A stretch of DNA of 64,000 nucleotides, from NCBI RefSeq assembly GCF_008039615.1, contig NZ_VDUZ01000030.1, positions 1 to 64,000 of the forward strand, given 5' to 3'. The notes below the pieces were generated by a model. The model saw nothing but the letters and a program-made list of their open reading frames with translations. It had not been told where the DNA came from and did no database searches. Shown one piece after another: positions 18,971 to 26,582 of the stretch (positions within the stretch are counted from its first letter, which is position 1; each line of letters starts with the position of its first letter). The stretch comes from Vineibacter terrae (GTDB taxonomy: Bacteria > Pseudomonadota > Alphaproteobacteria > Reyranellales > Reyranellaceae). The position numbers and the translations under genes were made by a program.

Positions 18971-19155
18971 GGTCTGCTCCTCGTCCTGTGGCGGGCGTGC
19001 GATCACGCCCGGACATCACATGAGTGACGCCGTGCCGAACGGCACCCCGACCACGCTCGTCAACGATGCTTGAGCGTCAATCGATGCCTTCAGACATAAG
19101 GGGCACGACCGGACGCAACCATGACCGAGATCAACGCGCGTGGCCCCGGAATGGT

Positions 19156-19177
19156 CAAGGCCAGATTTTCGGCCTTG
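19156..19177 (-). terminator. Hairpin downstream of the GMC oxidoreductase gene
   Basis: CAAGGCC, an 8-nt loop and GGCCTTG form a perfect 7-bp stem 24 nt beyond the stop at 19202, without a T-run. The remaining bases from 18971 to 19201 show no gene. Confidence 0.4.
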
Positions 19178-19201
19178 CGCTGCAGAAATTGGCGCGCGCC
19201 G

Positions 19202-20806
19202 TCACGCTGATGCGGCGCGGATCATGTCGGCACATTTCTCGCCGATCATGATGCAGGCCGCGTTGGTGTTGCCCGACACGACCTGCGGCATCACCGACCC
19301 GTCGGCGATGCGCAGACCTTCGATGCCGCGCACGCGCAGCCGCTCGTCCACCACCGCCATCTTGTCATTGTCGGTGCCCATCTTGCAGGTGCCGACCGGG
19401 TGGTAGATCGATCCGCCATTGCCCTTGAGGAACTCCAGCCATTGCGCGTCACTCTGGACCTGGCCTCCGGGCAGCAGCTCGTCGGCGATCCACTCCTTCA
19501 GCGCCGGCTGCTGCGCGATATGGCGCACCGCCTTCAGCCCGGCGATCGCCGTGCGCCGATCGCTCTCGTCGGCCAGGTAGTTGGCGACCATCGACGGGTG
19601 CTGGCGCGCGTCGGCCGAGCGCAGCCGCAGGCGACCCCGGCTTTGCGGACGCGACTGGTTCATCGTCACCGTGAAGCCTGGGAAGTCGTGCAGCGTGGTT
19701 CCCATCTTGTCGGTCGAGAACGGGATGAAGTGGAGCTGGATGTCAGGATCCTCCAGCTCCGGCCGGGTGCGCAGGAAAACGCCCACCAGGCCGGCGCCGA
19801 CCGTCAGCAGGCCGCGTCGCCCCAGCGCGTAGTCGAGCCCCATCCTCATCTTTCCGAAGGTGCTGCCGACCACCTCGTTCATCGTGCCGGGCTTGGCGCA
19901 GCGATAGAGCTGCCGGCACTGGTAGTGGTCATGGAGGTTCTCGCCTACGCCCGGCAGATGGCGCTTCACCTCGATGCCGTTTTCAGCCAGGTGCTCGGCA
20001 GGGCCGACTCCCGACAGCATCAGCAGCTGGGGTGAGTTGATGGCGCCACCGCACAGGATCACCTCACGGCCGGCCGTCGCGGTCTCGACACGATCGCCTA
20101 CGCGATAGCGCACGCCCGTGGCGCGGCCGTCCTCGATCACCACCCTCTCCGTCAGCGCCCCGGTGACGATGCGCAGATTGGCGCGGCCACGCGCCGGCTG
20201 CAGGTAGGCGCGCGCGCTGGAGCAGCGCCGGCCGCCGCGCGTCGTCAGCTGGTAGTAGCCGACGCCCTCCTGCCTGGAGCCGTTGAAGTCGTTGTTGCGC
20301 GGGTAGCCCGCTTGCACGGCCGCCTCGACATAGGCCTCCGACAGCGCGTTGCGCCAGCGCATATCGTCGACGCCCAAGGGGCCCTTGCCGCCATGCAGCG
20401 CGTCATCACCGCGCACGTTGCTCTCGGCCTTCTTGAAGTACGGCAGGACGTCGTCAAAGCCCCAGCCGGTGTTGCCGAGCTGGCGCCAGTAGTCGAAATC
20501 CGACGGGATGCCGCGGATATAGATCAGGCCGTTGATCGAGCTGGAGCCGCCGAGGGTCTTGCCGCGCGGCCAGTAGACCTTGCGGTTGTCGAGGTGAGAC
20601 TCGGCGTCGGTCTCGTACTTCCAGTTCACCTTCTCGTCGAGGAAGGTGCGGGCGTATCCGATCGGGATATGGATCCACAGGTGGTTGTCGACCGGTCCGG
20701 CTTCCAGCAGCAGCACCTTCAGGCGCGCATCCTCGCTCAGCCGCGCCGCCACGGCGCATCCCGCCGACCCGGCGCCGACAACGATGTAGTCGTAGCTCTC
20801 CGCCAC
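19202..20806 (-). CDS. GMC-family FAD oxidoreductase (choline dehydrogenase-like)
   Basis: A 534-residue flavoprotein of the glucose-methanol-choline family. The N-terminal FAD motif is YIVVGAGSAGCAVAARLSED, followed by GKTLGGSSSINGLIYIRG (GMC signature 1), a second signature around GAINSPQLLMLSGVGP, and the C-terminal catalytic region YHPVGTCKMG with VVSGNTNAACIMIGEKCADMI. The start is GTG 20806, preceded by GGGAGGATGGG; no in-frame ATG exists before the divergent regulator. Relatives oxidise primary alcohols such as choline or polyethylene glycol. The adjacent divergent XRE-cupin gene may control it. Confidence 0.92.
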   Translation of the reverse strand: MAESYDYIVVGAGSAGCAVAARLSEDARLKVLLLEAGPVDNHLWIHIPIGYARTFLDEKVNWKYETDAESHLDNRKVYWPRGKTLGGSSSINGLIYIRGIPSDFDYWRQLGNTGWGFDDVLPYFKKAESNVRGDDALHGGKGPLGVDDMRWRNALSEAYVEAAVQAGYPRNNDFNGSRQEGVGYYQLTTRGGRRCSSARAYLQPARGRANLRIVTGALTERVVIEDGRATGVRYRVGDRVETATAGREVILCGGAINSPQLLMLSGVGPAEHLAENGIEVKRHLPGVGENLHDHYQCRQLYRCAKPGTMNEVVGSTFGKMRMGLDYALGRRGLLTVGAGLVGVFLRTRPELEDPDIQLHFIPFSTDKMGTTLHDFPGFTVTMNQSRPQSRGRLRLRSADARQHPSMVANYLADESDRRTAIAGLKAVRHIAQQPALKEWIADELLPGGQVQSDAQWLEFLKGNGGSIYHPVGTCKMGTDNDKMAVVDERLRVRGIEGLRIADGSVMPQVVSGNTNAACIMIGEKCADMIRAASA

Positions 20807-21067
20807 CCCATCCTCCCTGGTACATGGCCGTCCGGCCTGCCCGGACCTCGACACTAGGCCGGCCCGCGCCCCACGACGAGCACGCTGCCCGGCGCATATC
20901 GCATGGCGGCGCGACGAGCGGCAGCATCTCAATTTTCTTCTTTCGGAAATAAACGTCCCGCCCGATTGTACAATGGGCATCTTCACGAGCCGTCTTGCCA
21001 AAGGAGGGGGAATCCCCTCGGCTGCGTGATAATTTCGATGACTGTCCCAGGCGGAGAAAGCCTCTTC
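20807..21067. promoter_or_regulatory. Divergent control region, GMC oxidoreductase / XRE-cupin regulator
   Basis: A 261-bp divergent region. ATTTTC...GGAAAT (about 20932-20950) is an imperfect palindrome similar in half-sites to the one at 21809-21826 before the hydantoin operon. It could be an operator for the XRE-cupin regulator. Promoter elements are not clear. Confidence 0.35.
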
Positions 21068-21727
21068 ATGCGCGTCTCGCACAACAGCACCCAGAATTCC
21101 AAGCCGCCCTCGCCCTCCCGAGCTGGCCGGCTGGATTTTGGTGAAAGGCTGCGCAGCCTGCGCAAGGGACGAGGATGGACGCTGGATCAGCTTGGCCGCC
21201 GCAGCGGCGTTGCGATCTCTACGATCTCGAAGGCAGAGCGGGGGGTGATCTCCCTCACCTACGACAATATCCTGAAGCTCGCTTTCGCGTTTGACATGCA
21301 GATGAGCGAGCTTCTATCCGAGCCGCAAGCGAGCGAACGGCCGCAGATGGTGACCGTCGAACGGCGTGGGCACGCGCAAGTCATCGAGAACAACTACTAC
21401 GTCATGCACATGCTGTGCTCGGGGCGGGCACGCAAACGCATGGTGCCGGTGTTCGCGACAATCAAGGCTCATAGCGTCGAGGAATTCAGCAAGTACATCA
21501 GCCACCCGGGCGAGGAGTTCGTCTATGTCCTCGAAGGAAATCTGACCTTCCAGGTTGAAGGAGATGCGCCTTATGTCCTGAGCCAGGGTGATTGTCTGTA
21601 TTTCGACAGTGACCTGGGGCATGCCTATTTGAGCTCGGGAGATAGCGAGACGAAATTGCTTGTGGTCTGTTGGCATCCGACATCGAGCGAAATCGACGAC
21701 ATGGGTCTCGGCGCGCGCGCGCTATAG
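21068..21727 (+). CDS. XRE-family regulator with C-terminal cupin domain
   Basis: A 219-residue transcription factor. An HTH_3 domain (LRSLRKGRGWTLDQLGRRSGV..., about residues 25-80, with STISKAERG) is joined to a C-terminal cupin barrel (about 140-205: HPGEEFVYVLEGNLTFQVEG and DCLYFDSDLGHAYLSSGD). Such regulators (PuuR-like) sense small metabolites through the cupin. The start is uncertain: ATG 21068 has GGAG 11 nt upstream, ATG 21038 has nothing close. It lies between the GMC gene (divergent) and the hydantoin operon (co-directional, 225 bp downstream) and may regulate either. Confidence 0.88.
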   Translation: MRVSHNSTQNSKPPSPSRAGRLDFGERLRSLRKGRGWTLDQLGRRSGVAISTISKAERGVISLTYDNILKLAFAFDMQMSELLSEPQASERPQMVTVERRGHAQVIENNYYVMHMLCSGRARKRMVPVFATIKAHSVEEFSKYISHPGEEFVYVLEGNLTFQVEGDAPYVLSQGDCLYFDSDLGHAYLSSGDSETKLLVVCWHPTSSEIDDMGLGARAL

Positions 21728-21808
21728 CCGCACATCCTTCGCATGTGGACATCGCTTTCTACGGCCGGGGTGGTTGCATCCGTGACCCCTACCTATCCAC
21801 GGATGGCG

Positions 21809-21826
21809 ATTTTCAAATACGAAAAT
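21809..21826. promoter_or_regulatory. Palindrome upstream of the hydantoin operon
   Basis: ATTTTC-AAATAC-GAAAAT is a perfect inverted repeat with 6-bp arms, 127 bp before the first gene of the operon and 82 bp after the XRE-cupin regulator. It is a plausible operator. The rest of 21728-21952 is AT-rich with no gene. Confidence 0.45.
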
Positions 21827-21952
21827 TCACCCTTGTCGTATGAGAAAAATACATTCAGATTTTTGCGCCATGACCGTATCGCGCCCAGCGGCCGCTTGGC
21901 CAAAGGGTCTCCCGGACAGCTTGCCATCAACGAAAAGCGCAGAGGTTGAACC

Positions 21953-23134
21953 ATGTCGTTGCTGCGATTTGCATCGCCGCTATTGAGCGCCGGCATTCTG
22001 GCCCTGTCGGCGAGCATGGCCTTGGCCCAGGACAAGAAGCCGATCGTCATCGGCGCTGCGATCGCACGGACCGGCTTCATCGCCGCCTATGACGCCGATC
22101 CGGCACGGGCCGCCGAGATGGCCGTCAAGGAGATCAATGCTGCCGGCGGTGTCCTCGGCCGCCCGCTCAAGATCGTCTACGCCGATACCAAGAGCGAGAT
22201 CCCGCAAGGCGCGATCGCGGCGACGGAGGTGCTGGACCAGGGGGCCGACCTGATCATCGTCACCGGCGATTTCGATTTCGGCGGCACGGCTGCACGCACG
22301 GCGAACGCGCAGGGCAAGATCGCGATCGCGCCCTTCGCCGCCGACCCGAAGTTCGGTGTCGAAGGCATCGGTCCCTTCGCCTTCTCGTTCTCCACGGCCA
22401 GCGACACGGTCGGCACGGTGCTGGCGGAGTTCGCGGCATCGAAGGGCTGGAAAACCGCCTACGCGCTCACCCAGACGAATATCCAGTACGACCTTTCGGT
22501 GAGCCGTGCCTTCCAGGCGCGCTTCAAGGAGCTGAACGGCAACGCCGCCTTGGTCGGGACCGACACCTTCTCCATGGACGACGCCACGATCGCGACGCAC
22601 ATCACGCGCATCAAGGCGCTCAACCCGCAGCCTGACGTGCTACTGCTGTCGACCTTCACTCCGGCCGGCCCCGGCGCGCTGCGCCAGCTCCGCGCGGCCG
22701 GGCTGCAGATGCCGATCCTGTCGGGCGAGGACATGGACGGCGACTACTGGCTGAAGAGCGTCCCGAACCTGTCGAACTTCTACTTCGCCGCCATGGGCTC
22801 GATCTTCGGCGACGACCCGCGTCCGGACGTCAACAAGTTCATCGCCGGCTTCAAGGCGCTGCATGGCAACCACCCCTCGACGGCACACACACTGACCGGC
22901 TATTCCGTTGTCCAGGCGATCAAGATCGCAGCCGAGCGCGCCGGCTCCATCAATTCCGATGCGATCAAGGCGGCGTTCGAGAAGTTCAAGGACGAGAAGC
23001 TGCTCGTCGGTCCGACCAGCTTCGATGCCAAGACGCATATCAACTTCATGCGGCCGATGGTCGTGATGCAGGTGCAGGACGGCAAGCACAGCGCCGTCAG
23101 CCTGCACACGCCGCAAAAGATTCCCGGCCGCTGA
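21953..23134 (+). CDS. Branched-chain-amino-acid-type ABC substrate-binding protein
   Basis: A 393-residue periplasmic binding protein of the Peripla_BP_6/LivK type. It has a Sec signal peptide (SLLRFASPLLSAGILALSAS, then MALAQ, cleavage near 25) and the typical opening IVIGAAIARTG... with AVKEINAAGGVLGRPL (near 60-75). It is the first gene of an operon with a Liv transporter and hydantoin-degrading enzymes, so its ligand is more likely a hydantoin, ureido acid or amide than leucine (inference). Confidence 0.9.
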   Translation: MSLLRFASPLLSAGILALSASMALAQDKKPIVIGAAIARTGFIAAYDADPARAAEMAVKEINAAGGVLGRPLKIVYADTKSEIPQGAIAATEVLDQGADLIIVTGDFDFGGTAARTANAQGKIAIAPFAADPKFGVEGIGPFAFSFSTASDTVGTVLAEFAASKGWKTAYALTQTNIQYDLSVSRAFQARFKELNGNAALVGTDTFSMDDATIATHITRIKALNPQPDVLLLSTFTPAGPGALRQLRAAGLQMPILSGEDMDGDYWLKSVPNLSNFYFAAMGSIFGDDPRPDVNKFIAGFKALHGNHPSTAHTLTGYSVVQAIKIAAERAGSINSDAIKAAFEKFKDEKLLVGPTSFDAKTHINFMRPMVVMQVQDGKHSAVSLHTPQKIPGR

Positions 23135-23161
23135 GCCGGGGCGCGTGGGAAAGCAGCGCCG

Positions 23162-24685
23162 ATGGTCGATGCCGCCGCGCAGCCCGGCTCTCTCGTCGCG
23201 TTCGGCGTCGGTGTCCATTTCGAGGGTCTGCGGGCCCTCGAGGCGGTCGACCTGCGCTTGGCGCGCGGCGAGATCCTGGGCCTGATCGGCCCCAACGGCG
23301 CCGGCAAGACGACGCTGGTCAACGTGCTGAGCGGCTACCAGAGGCCGAGCGAGGGCGGCGTCAGGCTCGATGGCCTGGGTACCGCCGGCTGGCAGCCGCA
23401 CCATTTTGCGCGCAACGGCTTGGGGCGCACGTTCCAGGCAGCGCGGCTGTTTCCCGAAATGACGGTGCTGGAGAATGTCGAGATGCCCGGCGTCGGGCTG
23501 GGGCTGTCACGGCGCCAGGCGCGCGCCCGCGCCGAAGCACTGCTCAGCGACCTCGGCATCATCCACCGCGCGACCGTGCCTGCCCAGGCGCTCACCTATG
23601 GCGAGGAGCGCCTCGTCGGGCTGGCACGTGCGCTGGCGCTGACCCCGAAATTTCTGCTGCTCGACGAGCCGGCCGCCGGCCTGAGCCCGCACGAAGCGCG
23701 GGAGCTGATGCAGCGCATCGCCGCAGTCCGGGAGCGCTTCGGCTGTGGCGTGTTGCTGATCGAGCACAACATGCAGGTGATCATGCGCCTGTGTGATCGC
23801 GTGCAGGTCCTGGCGCGCGGCAAGACCATCGCGGTTGGCACGCCAACCGATGTCCAGGCTTCGACGGAGGTGCGTCAGGCCTATCTGGGCGCGTCCGGCG
23901 ACGCCGGCATCGCCATCGCGGGCAAGGCAGCAGCAGCGCAGGCCGGGCAGGCGCTGCTCGCGATCGAGAACCTGGTCGTCGACTACGGCTCGGCGCGCGC
24001 CCTGGCGGGCGTGTCGCTGAGCGTGTGCAAGGGCGAGTTCGTGGCCGTCATCGGTCCCAACGGGGCAGGAAAGTCGACGCTGTTGGCCACGATCACGGGG
24101 CTGGTGAAGCCGAAATCCGGCACCATCCAGTACGAGGGCCGGCGGCTCGGCGCCGAGCCGCCGGCACGACGCGTGCGCGACGGCATCGCGCTCGTGCCGG
24201 AAGGCCGGCGCATCCTGTCGAACCTCACGGTCGAGGAGAACCTGCGCGTCGGCGAGACCGTCCGTCGCGGCGATCCGGAGGCGGCCCGGCGCTTCGAGCA
24301 TGTGCTCGCTACGTTTCCGGTCCTGCGCTCGCGGCTGAAAGGCTATGCTGGCCGATTGTCGGGCGGCGAGCAGCAGCAGCTCGCGATCGCTCGCGCCCTT
24401 CTGTCGGGTCCGAAGCTGCTGCTGCTGGACGAGCCGTCGCTTGGCTTGGCACCCCTGATGATCGAGCAGGTCTACGAAACGCTCGTGAAGCTGAACGAAG
24501 ACGGCCTCACGATCCTGCTGATGGAGCAGAATGCCAACCGGGCGCTGCTGGCCGGCGACCGTGCCTATGTGCTGCGTCACGGCGTGGTCGAGCTCGAGGG
24601 GCCGACCGCAACGCTGCGGACCGACCCGGCGTTCGATCAGGCGTATTTCGGCTTCGATGCCCGCGAAGGGATTGCCACACATTGA
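23162..24685 (+). CDS. Fused LivG-LivF ABC ATPase (two nucleotide-binding domains)
   Basis: A 507-residue protein joining the two normally separate Liv ATPases. The LivG-like half (about 10-240) has [15 protein letters not shown], a divergent signature LTYGEERLVGLARAL and FLLLDEPAAGLSP. The LivF-like half (about 262-500) has [32 protein letters not shown] and LLLLDEPSLGLAP. A linker rich in Ala (IAIAGKAAAAQAGQALLA) connects them. No stop or frameshift lies between the halves, so the fusion is genuine. It is 27 bp downstream of the binding-protein gene and its stop overlaps the next start. One polypeptide would supply both ATP sites. Confidence 0.93.
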   Translation: MVDAAAQPGSLVAFGVGVHFEGLRALEAVDLRLARGEILGLIGPNGAGKTTLVNVLSGYQRPSEGGVRLDGLGTAGWQPHHFARNGLGRTFQAARLFPEMTVLENVEMPGVGLGLSRRQARARAEALLSDLGIIHRATVPAQALTYGEERLVGLARALALTPKFLLLDEPAAGLSPHEARELMQRIAAVRERFGCGVLLIEHNMQVIMRLCDRVQVLARGKTIAVGTPTDVQASTEVRQAYLGASGDAGIAIAGKAAAAQAGQALLAIENLVVDYGSARALAGVSLSVCKGEFVAVIGPNGAGKSTLLATITGLVKPKSGTIQYEGRRLGAEPPARRVRDGIALVPEGRRILSNLTVEENLRVGETVRRGDPEAARRFEHVLATFPVLRSRLKGYAGRLSGGEQQQLAIARALLSGPKLLLLDEPSLGLAPLMIEQVYETLVKLNEDGLTILLMEQNANRALLAGDRAYVLRHGVVELEGPTATLRTDPAFDQAYFGFDAREGIATH

Positions 24686-25563
24686 TCGCGCTGCAGCACA
24701 TACTTGATGCCGTCAATGTCGGCGGGCTCTACGCGCTGATGGCGCTCGGCATCGGCCTGATCTTCGGAGTCATGCGGCTGATCAACTTCGCGCACGGCGA
24801 GATGGTCATGGCCGGCGGCTATGCCATGGCCATGCTGTCGGCCCTGCCGGCGCCGGCGGTGATCGCGGTCTCAATCATCATCGTCGTGGCCCTGGCCGTG
24901 GCGATCGAGCGCGGCGCGTTCCGACCGCTGCGCGGCAAGGATCCCGCGACGCTGCTGGTCGCCTCCTTCACTGTTTCCTACTTCTTGCAGAACCTGTCGG
25001 TGCTCGTCTTCGGCGCGCGGCCGCTGCCCTTCGCATTCATGCCGGGCCTGGCCGAGATCCTCGAGATCGGCGGATTGCGCGTGCCGTTGCTGCAGTTCGT
25101 TTCCCTGGGATTGACGGTCCTGGCGCTCGCCGGCTTGGCCATCCTGGTCAAGCGCACGACAATCGGCATCGAGCTGCGGGCAGCGGCCGAGGATGTCGTG
25201 ACCGCGCAGCTGTCCGGCATCAACGTCAACCGGGTCATCGCGCTGGCATTCGTCATCAGCGCGGTGCTGGCCTGGGTCGTCTCGCTGACATACTCGGCGC
25301 AGATCGGACAGCTCAGCCCGGCCATGGGCGTGCGGCCGCTGATCATCGGGTTTGTCGCGACCATCCTCGGCGGACTGGGCAGCCTGCCGGGCGCGGCGCT
25401 CGGCGGCTTCCTCGTCGGTGCCATCTCGGTGCTGCTCGAGGTCGTCCTGCCGTCCGAGACACGCCCCTTCCGCGAGGCGTTCCTGTTCGGCCTCGTCTTC
25501 ATCATCCTGGTCGTGCGGCCGGAAGGCATCGTGCGCGTGTGCGCCCTTCAGGAAAGGGTGTGA
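24682..25563 (+). CDS. Branched-chain-type ABC permease, LivH-like
   Basis: Inner-membrane permease of 293 residues with about eight hydrophobic helices and the family opening GGLYALMALGIGLIFGVMRLINFAHGE. The start is TTG 24682, which overlaps the stop of the fused ATPase (TTGA); no ATG exists before the conserved N-terminal motif. This overlap implies coupled translation. Partner of LivM at 25569. Confidence 0.9.
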   Translation: MIALQHILDAVNVGGLYALMALGIGLIFGVMRLINFAHGEMVMAGGYAMAMLSALPAPAVIAVSIIIVVALAVAIERGAFRPLRGKDPATLLVASFTVSYFLQNLSVLVFGARPLPFAFMPGLAEILEIGGLRVPLLQFVSLGLTVLALAGLAILVKRTTIGIELRAAAEDVVTAQLSGINVNRVIALAFVISAVLAWVVSLTYSAQIGQLSPAMGVRPLIIGFVATILGGLGSLPGAALGGFLVGAISVLLEVVLPSETRPFREAFLFGLVFIILVVRPEGIVRVCALQERV

Positions 25564-25568
25564 CCGCA

Positions 25569-26582
25569 ATGCGCTCGCCGTTTCGTGACGCGCTGACGAC
25601 GGCGCTCCTGCTGACCGCGGCAGTCGCGATCGTCGCCGCCATCGGCACGCAGCTTTCGGGGGGCACGCAGCGCATCATCATCGACGCGATGATCAAGATG
25701 ATCATCGTGCTGGGTATGTACATCTTCGTCGGCAACTCCGGTCTGTTGTCGTTCGGGCACATCGGCTTCCTCGGGCTGGGCGCCTACACGGCCGCATGGC
25801 TGACCATCCCGCCCTCGATCAAGGCGTCGCTGATGCCCGGCCTGCCCGATTTCCTCGCGACGGCCGCGCTCCACCCCCTGCCCGCCGCTCTTGCCGGCGG
25901 CGCGGCGGCTTCCCTGGCGGCGCTGCTCGTGGGGATTCCCCTGACGCGGCTGGCGGGGGTCGCCGCCTCGATCGGCACCTTCGCGATGCTGGTGGTCTTC
26001 TACGCCATCTTCTCCAATTGGACCTCGGTGACCGGCGGACAGGGATCGCTCTACGGCCTGCCGGTATTCACCAGCCTGCCGGTGGCCGCCGGCTTCACGG
26101 TCGCCACAATCCTCGGCGCCGCTATGTACCAGGCCAGCGCATCGGGCTTCCGGCTGCGCGGCTCGCGCGAGGACGCCGTTGCCGCCCAGGCCTCGGGCAT
26201 CGACATTCGCCGGGAACGGCTGATCGCCTTCGTGATCTCTGCGTTCTTCGTCGGCGTTGCCGGCGCCCTCTACGCGCATTTCCTGCAGGTCGTCGTCGCC
26301 CGCGAGTTCTATCTCAAGCTCACCTTCATCACCGTGGCGATGCTGGTCATCGGCGGCATGCGCTCGCTGAGCGGTGCTGTGGCCGGGACCGCTTTCGTCG
26401 CCTTTCTCTCGGAGGTGCTGCGCCAGGCGGAGCGCGGCATCGATCTTGGTGTCGTCAGCATCGGCGGCCGGCTCGGCCTGCAGGAGGTGGGGCTTGCCAT
26501 CGCCATGCTGATCGTTCTCATCTTCCGTCCGCGCGGCATTACCGGCGGGCGCGAGCTCACCCTTGGCTGGAGATCGCGATGA
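25569..26582 (+). CDS. Branched-chain-type ABC permease, LivM-like
   Basis: Permease of 337 residues with 8-10 hydrophobic helices and LivM features (NSGLLSFGHIGFLGLGAYTAAWL near 65; GFRLRGSREDAVAAQASGID near 195). ATG 25569 is the annotated start, but GTG 25560, in frame and overlapping the LivH stop, has a better spaced AGGA and would add three residues. The stop overlaps the start of hyuA (ATGA). Confidence 0.9.
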   Translation: MRSPFRDALTTALLLTAAVAIVAAIGTQLSGGTQRIIIDAMIKMIIVLGMYIFVGNSGLLSFGHIGFLGLGAYTAAWLTIPPSIKASLMPGLPDFLATAALHPLPAALAGGAAASLAALLVGIPLTRLAGVAASIGTFAMLVVFYAIFSNWTSVTGGQGSLYGLPVFTSLPVAAGFTVATILGAAMYQASASGFRLRGSREDAVAAQASGIDIRRERLIAFVISAFFVGVAGALYAHFLQVVVAREFYLKLTFITVAMLVIGGMRSLSGAVAGTAFVAFLSEVLRQAERGIDLGVVSIGGRLGLQEVGLAIAMLIVLIFRPRGITGGRELTLGWRSR

